A stretch of 64,000 nucleotides of DNA from Trichomonas vaginalis G3. Its lineage: Eukaryota > Parabasalia > Trichomonadida > Trichomonadidae. The stretch is from assembly GCF_026262505.1 (NCBI RefSeq), contig NC_067207.1, forward strand, positions 12,430,082 through 12,494,081, in the 5' to 3' direction. The notes beneath the pieces are model-generated. The model was given only the letters and a program-made list of their open reading frames with translations. It was not told the DNA's origin and did not search any database. This document shows, one piece after another, positions 1 to 9,871 of the stretch; the first letter of the stretch is position 1; every line of letters begins with the position of its first letter. The position numbers were made by a program, and so were the translations under genes.

Positions 1-1063
1 GAACTGAAGGTGCTACCATGTTACCATGTGCTACCAGGTAAATTAACTTCTCTGAAAAAATGAGACAACATGACATTTTGACAACATCACTGGAGGAAGG
101 CATTTATGAATTATTTTTGAAGAACTGAAGGTGCTACCATGTTACCATGTGCTACCAGGTAAATTAACTTCTCTGAAAAAATGAGACAACATGACATTTT
201 GACAACATCACTGGAGGAAGGCATTTATGAATTATTTTTGAAGAACTGAAGGTGCTACCATGTTACCATGTGCTACCAGGTAAATTAACTTCTCTGAAAA
301 AATGAGACAACATGACATTTTGACAACATCACTGGAGGAAGGCATTTATGAATTATTTTTGAAGAACTGAAGGTGCTACCATGTTACCATGTGCTACCAG
401 GTAAATTAACTTCTCTGAAAAAATGAGACAACATGACATTTTGACAACATCACTGGAGGAAGGCATTTATGAATTATTTTTGAAGAACTGAAGGTGCTAC
501 CATGTTACCATGTGCTACCAGGTAAATTAACTTCTCTGAAAAAATGAGACAACATGACATTTTGACAACATCACTGGAGGAAGGCATTTATGAATTATTT
601 TTGAAGAACTGAAGGTGCTACCATGTTACCATGTGCTACCAGGTAAATTAACTTCTCTGAAAAAATGAGACAACATGACATTTTGACAACATCACTGGAG
701 GAAGGCATTTATGAATTATTTTTGAAGAACTGAAGGTGCTACCATGTTACCATGTGCTACCAGGTAAATTAACTTCTCTGAAAAAATGAGACAACATGAC
801 ATTTTGACAACATCACTGGAGGAAGGCATTTATGAATTATTTTTGAAGAACTGAAGGTGCTACCATGTTACCATGTGCTACCAGGTAAATTAACTTCTCT
901 GAAAAAATGAGACAACATGACATTTTGACAACATCACTGGAGGAAGGCATTTATGAATTATTTTTGAAGAACTGAAGGTGCTACCATGTTACCATGTGCT
1001 ACCAGGTAAATTAACTTCTCTGAAAAAATGAGACAACATGACATTTTGACAACATCACTGGAA
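1..1063. repeat. Left tandem array, 121-bp unit, about 8.8 copies
   Basis: Units begin at 1, 122, 243, 364, 485, 606, 727, 848 and 969 and are practically identical by eye. The array probably continues left of the window. Each unit contains the block GGTGCTACCATGTTACC and the block GACAACATGACATTTTG. Both recur in reverse orientation in the right array at 3464-4484. The array ends about 65 bp before the primase-helicase start codon. Near identity implies recent amplification or homogenisation. Possible roles are replication origin, terminal repeat or recombination site; none is proven. Confidence 0.97.
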
Positions 1064-1127
1064 ATTTGATGCAGCCCAAAAATAAAGTTAGTTTTAAAAT
1101 TATTTTTATTTTTTTATTCCTATATAA

Positions 1128-3440
1128 ATGACGGCAACAAACAACAACAGCAACTATATCGTTTCTGATGAAAAAGTTATTGATTCATTAGTTGAGGAAT
1201 TAATTATGACAGAAACTAAAACCCTCAACGAAAGAATTGGTGAAAACATGATTGATTTACACAACTACCTCAAACATGATGGAGGAAGAGGAAGGAAAAC
1301 CGGTATGGCTTTATTAGTAAATAAAATTTCAAATTTAACGATTATAGATGTTGATATCAATAAATTATACGATGATGAACTTAAAGAAACAGTTAGAAAA
1401 GATATTTTATCAAAACTTTCAGATAAAGATGTTATCGTTAAAACCGCTTCGGGAGGTCTTCACATTTATTGCAACACTAATTTCTTCTATTCAACCTCGA
1501 ACAGAATGATTAAATGTTATTCCTGCAATGATTATGATATTGACATAATGACTTCTATTGATGATTCAAAGCGTTCATTAGTGGTTATGGCTGATTCAAG
1601 AGTTCGCAAGAATGCAACAGAACCAATCAATACATACTCATTCATTCGTGGAAGTTATGATTCAACATTAACTAGAACAGTGAATGATATATTAAATGAT
1701 TTGAATATTAAGGTAAGAGTTGAACAGAAGAACGAAGAAATAAAGACTATCATGAATGAAAACAAAGATGTAAACATTGACGATAAACTTGCTCAGAGCA
1801 TAGTTGATGGCATGTGTGATTTTGAAGTACATAATGACGGTGGAAACATGAATTTAGAAAAAGAAGTTACATTATTCACACTGTTTCAAGCAATTAATTC
1901 GTTACCTAATCATTTAATTAATGAAGCATACGACAACGTTTATAACTTCTGCAGTTTAACAGAAAATGCAAAAAGTAATTTTGAAAAAGCACGTGATAGA
2001 TATGCATATTTAATGACTTCTCCATTTGTTTTGGTGAAGATTCTAAAACTATATCAAAAGGAATATTATGATGAATATGTTTTACCTTTATTACGTAAGC
2101 CAAAAATAACATTTGATATAAAACTTGATGACTCGTTTTTGATAACAGATATTAGACGCAAGGCTGAAAATCATCAGTATAAAAACAGTTCTGAAGTAAT
2201 TGAGGATTTATCACGTGTAATCCGTTTTGTAGATTATGGAAACAAATACTTCATTCAAAAGGACTATAATATCCACGACAAAATGAATCAAATATCATTC
2301 GTTCTTCAATCAAACATGAAAGAGTCACTTAAAATGATTAAATTATTTAAAGAAGAAGGTAAAACAATAACAGCATGGGATGTACTATTAAATCAATTGT
2401 CTTCATTAACTGTTAAGGGTGTTTGCTTTAAATCTGATTTCCCCGATGTTTTCTCAACGTTTCAAGGTTATAAATACAACATTCTCGAAAAGCCTGATTA
2501 CTCAAAAATTGAGATGTTTATGAATTTCATTAAAGAAGCCATTTGTGATAATAATGATGAAGTGTATAAATACCTTCTCGGCTGGATTGCATCAATGATT
2601 CAACATCCTGGAATCAAGAATGAAACAGCAATTATTTTGAAAGGACTTCAGGGAACAGGTAAAAACAGATTCACGGACATTATTTCTGAACTTCTCGCTG
2701 GTTATTCATGTAAAAACATTACCAAAATAGGTGAGCTAACGGGTAATTTCAACTCAGTAGTTGAGAATAAAATGTTTCTTGTACTTAATGAACTCAAGAA
2801 TGTTGGTGAAGACAGACTCGCAAACTTCAACGCTTTGAAATCAATTATAACGGATAATGAGATTAGAATTAATGAAAAGAATCAACCCAGAAGAACAGCT
2901 CAGAATGTTGCCAATTTCATTTTCGTAACTAACAACGTTTACCCCGTCAAAATTGAAGTTGGAGACAGAAGATATGTAGTTTTAAGAGTTAATGGTAAAT
3001 TCAAGGGTCAATTTGATTACTTCAAGAATTTGATGAATTCATGCACAAAGGAATTTTATGATAATTTACTGACGTATTTTATCAATTACGACCTTTCATC
3101 ATTTAATGTACGAATCATACCGATGACTGAAGCCAAACAAGATTTAATTGAATTATCAGCAAATCCTTTAGATGCATGGATAAATACACATTATGATGAA
3201 TTGTGTGCAGGTATGATGTGTGAAAATGCTTTATTCTGCAAACCATCAGACATGAAAGACAAGAATTTCCAAATGAGTATTAAGGATAAATGTGATAGGA
3301 AACATAGAAGAATAGATGGTAAACAAACATGGTGTTATGTTTTGAAAGAAGAAATGAAAGGATTATATAAACAGGTTGAACCAAACGATAATGAGGATTC
3401 ATTTACTGATGATGAAATACCTGTAAATGAAGCTTTATAA
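1128..3440 (+). CDS. PrimPol-type primase fused to superfamily 3 helicase (element replication protein)
   Basis: This 770-residue protein should prime and unwind DNA during replication of the virus-like element. The N-terminal part shows primase-polymerase motifs: a DVD-containing strand (IIDVDINK, near residue 70) and SGGLHIY (near residue 105). The C-terminal part has a helicase ATPase core with P-loop GLQGTGKNRF near residue 505, a Walker B-like strand ending in LNELK, a sensor-1-like FVTNN and an arginine pair in GDRRY near residue 611. The architecture matches primase-helicases of virophages, Polinton-like viruses and phages. The ATG at 1128 follows TATATAA and a T-rich tract. The frame looks whole. 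It lies alone between two inverted tandem arrays, an unusual position for a core gene. Confidence 0.85.
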   Translation: MTATNNNSNYIVSDEKVIDSLVEELIMTETKTLNERIGENMIDLHNYLKHDGGRGRKTGMALLVNKISNLTIIDVDINKLYDDELKETVRKDILSKLSDKDVIVKTASGGLHIYCNTNFFYSTSNRMIKCYSCNDYDIDIMTSIDDSKRSLVVMADSRVRKNATEPINTYSFIRGSYDSTLTRTVNDILNDLNIKVRVEQKNEEIKTIMNENKDVNIDDKLAQSIVDGMCDFEVHNDGGNMNLEKEVTLFTLFQAINSLPNHLINEAYDNVYNFCSLTENAKSNFEKARDRYAYLMTSPFVLVKILKLYQKEYYDEYVLPLLRKPKITFDIKLDDSFLITDIRRKAENHQYKNSSEVIEDLSRVIRFVDYGNKYFIQKDYNIHDKMNQISFVLQSNMKESLKMIKLFKEEGKTITAWDVLLNQLSSLTVKGVCFKSDFPDVFSTFQGYKYNILEKPDYSKIEMFMNFIKEAICDNNDEVYKYLLGWIASMIQHPGIKNETAIILKGLQGTGKNRFTDIISELLAGYSCKNITKIGELTGNFNSVVENKMFLVLNELKNVGEDRLANFNALKSIITDNEIRINEKNQPRRTAQNVANFIFVTNNVYPVKIEVGDRRYVVLRVNGKFKGQFDYFKNLMNSCTKEFYDNLLTYFINYDLSSFNVRIIPMTEAKQDLIELSANPLDAWINTHYDELCAGMMCENALFCKPSDMKDKNFQMSIKDKCDRKHRRIDGKQTWCYVLKEEMKGLYKQVEPNDNEDSFTDDEIPVNEAL

Positions 3441-3463
3441 AGTATGATTTGAATTTATTTTTA

Positions 3464-4484
3464 CCTTCCTCCAGTGTTGTTGTCAAAATGTCATGTTGTC
3501 ACCATTTTTAAAAGAAATTAAATTACCTGGTAGCACCCGGTAACATGGTAGCACCTTCAGTTCTTCAAAAATAAAGTATTATTGAATAACCTGAAACCAT
3601 TAACGGAAACATAACCGAGCGTCACCCGGTAACATGGTAGCACCTTCAGTTCTTCAAAAATAATTCATAAATGCCTTCCTCCAGTGTTGTTGTCAAAATG
3701 TCATGTTGTCACCATTTTTAAAAGAAATTAAATTACCTGGTAGCACCCGGTAACATGGTAGCACCTTCAGTTCTTCAAAAATAAAGTATTATTGAATAAC
3801 CTGAAACCATTAACGGAAACATAACCGAGCGTCACCCGGTAACATGGTAGCACCTTCAGTTCTTCAAAAATAATTCATAAATGCCTTCCTCCAGTGTTGT
3901 TGTCAAAATGTCATGTTGTCACCATTTTTAAAAGAAATTAAATTACCTGGTAGCACCCGGTAACATGGTAGCACCTTCAGTTCTTCAAAAATAAAGTATT
4001 ATTGAATAACCTGAAACCATTAACGGAAACATAACCGAGCGTCACCCGGTAACATGGTAGCACCTTCAGTTCTTCAAAAATAATTCATAAATGCCTTCCT
4101 CCAGTGTTGTTGTCAAAATGTCATGTTGTCACCATTTTTAAAAGAAATTAAATTACCTGGTAGCACCCGGTAACATGGTAGCACCTTCAGTTCTTCAAAA
4201 ATAAAGTATTATTGAATAACCTGAAACCATTAACGGAAACATAACCGAGCGTCACCCGGTAACATGGTAGCACCTTCAGTTCTTCAAAAATAATTCATAA
4301 ATGCCTTCCTCCAGTGTTGTTGTCAAAATGTCATGTTGTCACCATTTTTAAAAGAAATTAAATTACCTGGTAGCACCCGGTAACATGGTAGCACCTTCAG
4401 TTCTTCAAAAATAAAGTATTATTGAATAACCCGAAACCATTAACGGAAACATAACCGAGCGTCACCCGGTAACATGGTAGCACT
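3464..4484. repeat. Right tandem array, 210-bp unit, about 4.9 copies, inverted relative to left array
   Basis: Copies are marked by TGTCAAAATGTC at 3481, 3691, 3901, 4111 and 4321. They are almost identical (one visible C/T difference in the last copy, near 4431). Read on the minus strand, each unit is the 121-bp left unit with about 89 extra bases, which duplicate the GGTGCTACCATGTTACC core. Left and right arrays therefore form a large imperfect inverted repeat around the primase-helicase. No coding potential is seen. Confidence 0.97.
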
Positions 4485-4505
4485 GAAATCAAATTTTGTT
4501 ATCAG

Positions 4506-4688
4506 TTATTTTATCATCATTTTATTAACTTCATCTTTAGTTAATAATTTGAATGGATTCGCTAATGTTCCACCTTGAGTCCCAACACTTGTCCTGGCTA
4601 ATTGTGAAGAACCTGGGATAAGTACTCCATGAAATGATTTCATTGGTATCATTAATTTAGAAATAGTTGGCTTAATTAATTTTGTCAT
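4506..4688 (-). CDS. Small hypothetical protein of the element (60 residues)
   Basis: The ATG is preceded on the minus strand by TTTTATTTTTATCATAAATG, the same AT-rich context as neighbouring element genes, which supports it as a real gene despite its size. The product is basic with no clear membrane segment. Its C-terminal third contains NPFKLLTKDEVNKMM, which resembles FKLLTRQQLEKLL in the next small protein (4715-4867). No family was recognised. A small virion or regulatory protein is possible but is inference. Confidence 0.5.
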   Translation of the reverse strand: MTKLIKPTISKLMIPMKSFHGVLIPGSSQLARTSVGTQGGTLANPFKLLTKDEVNKMMIK

Positions 4689-4714
4689 TTATGATAAAAA
4701 TAAAATTACATAAT

Positions 4715-4867
4715 TTAAATTTTTTTCTTTCTCATTTTCTCATCCTGTTTTGGTTTCAACAACTTTTCAAGTTGTTGTCTTGTCAGTAACTTGAATTTTA
4801 ACTTTGGATCAAATATTGGGTTTCCATCTTTATCTCTTCCAATAACACCATATGGTAGAATCTTCAT
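4715..4867 (-). CDS. Small basic hypothetical protein of the element (50 residues)
   Basis: This short frame begins MKILPYGVIGRDKDG and ends in a run of lysines and arginines. It sits in the gap between 4506-4688 and the fibre gene, on the same strand. Upstream on the minus strand is ATTTTTATTTTAGTATAAATG, the shared element promoter-like context. FKLLTRQQLEKLL near its middle resembles the end of the neighbouring 60-residue protein, so the two may be related in function or descent. The function is unknown. Confidence 0.5.
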   Translation of the reverse strand: MKILPYGVIGRDKDGNPIFDPKLKFKLLTRQQLEKLLKPKQDEKMRKKKI

Positions 4868-4945
4868 TTATACTAAAATAAAAATTTAAATTATACCGTT
4901 CACTCTTTTGGAGCTCCTAAAGTTCGTTTCACAAACATTGAGCGT

Positions 4946-6997
4946 TCATTGAACTCTATACCATGTGAATACAGTCATAAATGGTGGCATGTATTCTTTA
5001 CTTTGTCCTGTTGTTTGTGTATATCCTGAAACGAAATGTGTATGGTTTCCTTCTCCCTGAGTGTCACTCCAGTAACAATTTATAGCAAACTTAACGTCAT
5101 CTTTAACATCATATCCTTTACCTTTTGTCATTCCTGACCAATCCCAATATCTATGCTTATGCCAACCCGCTTGAGATGTGCTTAAATCTATGTAGTGACT
5201 ATGTGCAGTTAAATTTTCACCTGTAATCGTTTTACTTCCACCTGTTTCCTTTGAAGAGTTTGCACAATACAAAAACCTGTCGACTATTTGTTCCCATGCA
5301 CCAACACCAAACATTACTTGAGGACCTCTTGCATCCATAGATGTATAAATAGAACCTACTGGGTTCATTAAATCAAACATATGAGATATTATAGGATTGT
5401 CTCTTTTGAACTTAAAATATAGTGCTACTATTTCTGGTTTCTTCTGGTTTGTGTTAGAATATTTTTTATAATATAATCTTATGTTTTCAGGGTAGGTAAA
5501 ATCTTGACTATAATATTTATCTCTATCATCTGTATAATAATATACTATTCTCGTTTTTTCTATTGCATTATATCTTTTATATCTATAATAATCTAAATAT
5601 AATGTTAACTTTTGTTCATCTACATGTGGTGTTCTGACGTCATCTCCATAGTCATAATAATATGGTGCTGGAGCTGGGTCAGATAATGTCATATCTGCCA
5701 TTTCATAAACTCTTAAATATTTCTTTTGTTCGTCTCCATATAAGTTTAAGTAGCAGTTGTTCTCTAATGGAACTTTAACTTGTGTGTCATCATTCTTTTT
5801 ATAACTTACATATATTTCATTGTTATTTTTCGGAATGAGTTTACACCGTGTACCATTTTTTAAGGACTGTACAAACTGCCATCTAAAATATTTATTTTCT
5901 TCATTGACAGTAAAGTCACCAACAATAGTTTCAATATTTTTTGTTGTTCCTATCAAACTTTGGTATATTTCATCCACATATTCCTTATCTGCCTTCTTCA
6001 TTAACTCACTAGCCACACATTCCTTATCCGCTTTCTTCTCTAACTCATCGTTAACATAAGTTTTATCCGCTTTAAGGTCTAAACATCCTGAAACCCATCC
6101 TGTATCAGCTTTAGTTTTAAAAATCTTCGATGCCCATTCATGATACCATTCAACCCTTTCTTTAATTTCATTATCTTTTTCATCCACATATTCCTTATCT
6201 GCCTTCTTCATTAACTCACTAGCCACACATTCCTTATCCGCTTTCTTCTCTAACTCATCGTTAACATAAGTTTTATCCGCTTTAAGGTCTAAACATCCTG
6301 AAACCCATCCTGTATCAGCTTTAGTTTTAAAAATCTTCGATGCCCATTCATGATACCATTCAACCCTTTCTTTAATTTCATTATCTTTTTCATCCACATA
6401 TTCCTTATCTGCCTTCTTCATTAACTCACTAGCCACACATTCCTTATCCGCTTTCTTCTCTAACTCATCGTTAACATAAGTTTTATCCGCTTTAAGGTCT
6501 AAACATCCTGAAACCCATCCTGTATCAGCTTTAGTTTTAAAAATCTTCGATGCCCATTCATGATACCATTCAACCCTTTCTTTAATTTCATTATCTTTTT
6601 CATCCACATATTCCTTATCTGCCTTCTTCATTATGTCATTTAGGAAACCATCTATGAATTCCTCATTTAAATTAAATCTTCCAATCTTCAAAACTTTGGG
6701 AAATGCATTTAATGCGTAATATCTTTGTTCTTCTGGTGGAATTGATGTTATATCATCCGTTATACCTTTAATTTTAGAATTCATAAATAAAATTTCTTTT
6801 ATATTTGATATCACTGCACCACCTTTGCAAACGAATTCGAAACGCTCATTTTTTAATACTATCTCCAAATCTCCATATTTCAACCTTTGTGTTTGTTCTG
6901 CCGTCTTTGAATTATATGCATATATGGCGTATGTAATGGTCCGAAGGACCTGGGTGCTTTGCGCCTTAAGTTGTTGTGGTTGTTGTTGTTTAATCAT
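4946..6997 (-). CDS. Phage-type tail-fibre / spike protein with 70-residue repeats and tail-collar C-terminus
   Basis: This 683-residue protein is probably the host-attachment fibre of the virus-like element. The middle carries three repeats of 70 residues with the motif KADKEYVDE; their DNA is practically identical (210 bp, seen at 5971, 6181 and 6391, with a partial start at 6601). KADK-x-YV spacing is typical of trimeric fibre shafts. The C-terminus has the phage tail-collar pattern: NPVGSIYTS, then FGVGAWEQI, DRFLY, several His pairs (AHSHY, GNHTHF) and a closing MPPFMTVFTWYR. That domain is best known from bacteriophage fibres. The ATG at 6997 has the shared AT-rich upstream signal. The frame looks whole. 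Confidence 0.8.
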   Translation of the reverse strand: MIKQQQPQQLKAQSTQVLRTITYAIYAYNSKTAEQTQRLKYGDLEIVLKNERFEFVCKGGAVISNIKEILFMNSKIKGITDDITSIPPEEQRYYALNAFPKVLKIGRFNLNEEFIDGFLNDIMKKADKEYVDEKDNEIKERVEWYHEWASKIFKTKADTGWVSGCLDLKADKTYVNDELEKKADKECVASELMKKADKEYVDEKDNEIKERVEWYHEWASKIFKTKADTGWVSGCLDLKADKTYVNDELEKKADKECVASELMKKADKEYVDEKDNEIKERVEWYHEWASKIFKTKADTGWVSGCLDLKADKTYVNDELEKKADKECVASELMKKADKEYVDEIYQSLIGTTKNIETIVGDFTVNEENKYFRWQFVQSLKNGTRCKLIPKNNNEIYVSYKKNDDTQVKVPLENNCYLNLYGDEQKKYLRVYEMADMTLSDPAPAPYYYDYGDDVRTPHVDEQKLTLYLDYYRYKRYNAIEKTRIVYYYTDDRDKYYSQDFTYPENIRLYYKKYSNTNQKKPEIVALYFKFKRDNPIISHMFDLMNPVGSIYTSMDARGPQVMFGVGAWEQIVDRFLYCANSSKETGGSKTITGENLTAHSHYIDLSTSQAGWHKHRYWDWSGMTKGKGYDVKDDVKFAINCYWSDTQGEGNHTHFVSGYTQTTGQSKEYMPPFMTVFTWYRVQ

Positions 6998-7086
6998 TTA
7001 TTATGATTTAAAAATAAATATTTAATCCGTTATCTCATCAGCTATTTTTTCTATTTGAAATTGCCATAATATTTCATTCATAAATT

Positions 7087-7731
7087 CTAAATCACAATCA
7101 AATAGGTAGTTATTCTAAATTTAATATTTGATAAATCTTTTGAATGAAGAATAAATGAATTCCCGGATAATTGAAACGGATATGATAAAGAAAATGTGTT
7201 TAAGTTGATGGATAAAATGTTTTGTATTGATGGGTAAGAGTTAGGGTCTAATGTTTGATGTGAAAATCTCATTGGGGTATTAACTTTATCACATTTGATT
7301 AAAATGAAATTGGAACCAGTGTCAGAATACAAAACATCCCCAACATCTTTTTCAAAATTTAATATCCCCAACAATGAACGAAAATGAGGAGTACAAAATT
7401 TAATTTTCAGCGGGAATTTAATAAGGTTATTTATTTCATCAAGTTCAAAAAGTTTATCAGGTTTTGATTTAAAATTTTCTTCATACCATACGATAAATGA
7501 TTCATTTAAATAACTTAAAATCATGTTAATATCCCATTTCGTTATCACATTATTTATATACATATCATACGTTTTTTCATGGTCATCTTTAATAAATGAT
7601 ATATAATCTGAAGGGTCTAAAAGAATGGGATTAAATTTACCACTCACAGAAACGAGAGTAACATTATAAATTCCGCTAACTGTTAAATTTAATTCACAAC
7701 TATTATTCGAAATAATATTGATAATTGACAT
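7087..7731 (-). CDS. Hypothetical virion-associated protein of the element (214 residues)
   Basis: No family was recognised. The product is acidic to neutral with alternating hydrophobic and polar residues, suggesting a beta-rich fold, and has no signal peptide or membrane segment. Its ATG lies 20 bp from the divergent ATG at 7752, so the two genes must share one compact AT-rich promoter. Position between the fibre and the capsid cluster suggests a structural or assembly role, which is inference from order only. Confidence 0.55.
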   Translation of the reverse strand: MSIINIISNNSCELNLTVSGIYNVTLVSVSGKFNPILLDPSDYISFIKDDHEKTYDMYINNVITKWDINMILSYLNESFIVWYEENFKSKPDKLFELDEINNLIKFPLKIKFCTPHFRSLLGILNFEKDVGDVLYSDTGSNFILIKCDKVNTPMRFSHQTLDPNSYPSIQNILSINLNTFSLSYPFQLSGNSFILHSKDLSNIKFRITTYLIVI

Positions 7732-7751
7732 TTTTTATTACGATTAAAAAT

Positions 7752-8231
7752 ATGGTAAAGCGTTATTTTCCAGTGATAAATAAAACTAGGATAAGATTAT
7801 CTCAAGAATTCATAAATTCAACGAATAAGAAATTCATTCATGTTATAAATTTTAGTGTTTTCAGAAAATATGAGTCGATGTCATATTCATCAACGGGTTA
7901 TATTTCACTTCATTCAAATTTAGTTCAATCAAACCCATATAATGACCATTTCATAAGATTTTCAGATGGAATTAAAAATGCAATTGATAGATTAAAATAT
8001 GAACAGATTGACAATATCGAATTTTTGGAATTTTGGTTTAAATATCCCGATGGAAAAAAGATTGAAGTTAAAGATAAAGCTGATACTATAACAAAAACAA
8101 TTACAATGACTGATCCAGATAGTGGGGAACAAAAAGAAATAAAACAAACGATAGAAACTGGTGAAAGGTCAATTATTATTGATTATGATTCAAAGGATTA
8201 TTATTCGTTAATGTTAATGCTTGAATATTAA
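7752..8231 (+). CDS. Hypothetical protein of the element (159 residues)
   Basis: I chose the ATG at 7752 (MVKRYFPVINK) because the frame upstream has no earlier ATG and this one sits just after the shared T-rich/AATAT context. The product is beta-rich in appearance, with a charged linker around residues 105-140 (repeated TITK/TITM and KQT segments). No known domain was recognised. It is one of the few plus-strand genes in the structural block and is divergent to 7087-7731. Confidence 0.55.
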   Translation: MVKRYFPVINKTRIRLSQEFINSTNKKFIHVINFSVFRKYESMSYSSTGYISLHSNLVQSNPYNDHFIRFSDGIKNAIDRLKYEQIDNIEFLEFWFKYPDGKKIEVKDKADTITKTITMTDPDSGEQKEIKQTIETGERSIIIDYDSKDYYSLMLMLEY

Positions 8232-8304
8232 ATAGCCTTAACAAAGAATTTTTCAAGTGATATTTTATATTCATCAACTATTTTATTATAAATATCATTA
8301 TATG

Positions 8305-8898
8305 TTAAATGAAGTTCAGTTGTTGTCCATTCTTTGATATCTTAATTGTGCTAATATCCTTTATAGGATTTATTTTTGCAACTATTCCGCAGCATGAAAC
8401 CTCATCATCTATGAAAAATTGAATCTTAACGTCTGAATCTTGAACATCACAAAGAATGGCGATAATGTGAATTAATGATTCATAAGGTAAAATAATTAAA
8501 CCGGATTGGTCAATTAAATTTATTATTGAATCATAATTATTAATTATTATATCACGGTAAATTTTCATTAATTCAAAATTAATGTCTATTTTATATGGGT
8601 TCTCGATGTTTGATGAAAGAGGTGCTGGGTATGTTGGATAAGTGGGAATTTCAACGGGTTCTTTACCGGGTTCAGATAAAATGATTGGGTCTCCATTCTC
8701 ATGGTTTTCTTCATTCTCCTCATTCTTCGGTAAGTCACGAGTTAATAAATTTGGTTGAGTTGCTGACCTTGTTAATTCAGGGCTAACATTAACTTTAACA
8801 TTTTGAATAATTCGTGATTTATCATCATTTACGTTATAACCAACCGTAATCTCTGCTTTTGCGTTAGTGTTCTTTTGACTAGTGAAACGTCTTCTCAT
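8305..8898 (-). CDS. Hypothetical protein of the element (197 residues)
   Basis: It begins with a basic segment MRRRFTSQKNTNAK, followed by an acidic and proline-rich linker (residues about 60-95), then a hydrophobic C-terminal half. The layout of basic N-terminus, flexible linker and folded C-terminus would suit an internal virion or scaffold protein, but no homologue was recognised. The ATG at 8898 has the upstream T-rich and ATAAATG context used across the element. It lies directly downstream of the 299-residue gene on the same strand. Confidence 0.5.
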   Translation of the reverse strand: MRRRFTSQKNTNAKAEITVGYNVNDDKSRIIQNVKVNVSPELTRSATQPNLLTRDLPKNEENEENHENGDPIILSEPGKEPVEIPTYPTYPAPLSSNIENPYKIDINFELMKIYRDIIINNYDSIINLIDQSGLIILPYESLIHIIAILCDVQDSDVKIQFFIDDEVSCCGIVAKINPIKDISTIKISKNGQQLNFI

Positions 8899-8931
8899 TT
8901 ATAATCGAATAAAAAAAATATATTTAAACTT

Positions 8932-9831
8932 TTATTTTGCTGGAACTTTTGAATCTATTATTCCCTGTATTTGTTCATGAAGTTGATTTTTAGCTGTTTC
9001 ATCGAAATTAATAGACCGAATATATTCATTAATTGCATTCTTATAATCAACTGATTTCTCAAATTTTCTTTTATCTGATTCCTTAACTAAATCATAAGTT
9101 AAACCTCGTTGCTGATATAATGGTTTCTTAATTAAATCTTTGAATGCTTGAGATAAAGCACCTGATGCAATTCTTGCTACTATAATTGGTTGGAATTGCT
9201 GTTTAAGTTCATCTTTAACATTTGCGAAAACTGGATCAAATAAAGCAACTTTAAAGAATTTCTTAGCTGAAATTTCAGGTCTAATATTTGCATATTGACC
9301 ATCAAACTGGTTAGAATATCGTGGTAATCCATCCGGTCCCTCTTCAATAGCATTTAATTCTTCATTGAAATAAGAATATGGATTATGACGGTATGAATTA
9401 ATTGGACCATTTTCACCTTCTCCAATGTATTGTTTAACAGCTTTTCCATTTTCATCAAATTGCATAGGATAATGTTCATTATATGCTTTACGTTTAGGAT
9501 AATCAGATACAGTTAATTTATAACCATTTATGACTTTAATATTACCTTGACCATCAGTAACGAAAACTTCATTTATACCATCAGGTTTTCCATTTGGACC
9601 CGTAATGTCTGCTTCGTGTGCTTCCCAATTTGAACCATGACGTTTGGCATATGCTTGAGCTTCTGGTAATGTTAAAACATTTCTCATTTGTTTAACATCT
9701 TTTTGAAGACCAGCAACAATATGAACTAATTCTTTCATTCCATCAGGAACTTTCATAGTTCTATTATATGCACCCCTTTTGTTTGTCCCTTGTTTTAATG
9801 GAACCCGTAAAAGATTTGCTATTTCTGTCAT
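8932..9831 (-). CDS. Probable minor virion protein of the element (299 residues)
   Basis: This 299-residue protein has a central segment rich in D, G and N turns ([23 protein letters not shown] as spaced turns, residues about 75-100), followed by a conserved-looking [12 protein letters not shown] stretch and an alpha-helical C-terminal half. I did not recognise a named family with certainty. Its place between the ATPase/capsid cluster and the fibre gene suits a minor capsid or penton-like protein, which is inference. The ATG at 9831 has the shared AT-rich upstream signal. The frame looks whole. Confidence 0.55.
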   Translation of the reverse strand: MTEIANLLRVPLKQGTNKRGAYNRTMKVPDGMKELVHIVAGLQKDVKQMRNVLTLPEAQAYAKRHGSNWEAHEADITGPNGKPDGINEVFVTDGQGNIKVINGYKLTVSDYPKRKAYNEHYPMQFDENGKAVKQYIGEGENGPINSYRHNPYSYFNEELNAIEEGPDGLPRYSNQFDGQYANIRPEISAKKFFKVALFDPVFANVKDELKQQFQPIIVARIASGALSQAFKDLIKKPLYQQRGLTYDLVKESDKRKFEKSVDYKNAINEYIRSINFDETAKNQLHEQIQGIIDSKVPAK

Positions 9832-9871
9832 GTTTAATTATAAATAAAAAATAAAAATTAATTATAAAAAG

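Noticed and set aside
1-1063. CRISPR-like regular repeats
   Set aside because: The whole 121-bp unit repeats with no variable spacers, so it is a plain tandem array; no cas-like genes are present.
3464-6670. The same 210-bp period in the right non-coding array and in the fibre-gene repeats
   Set aside because: The two sequences are unrelated and the equal period looks like coincidence.
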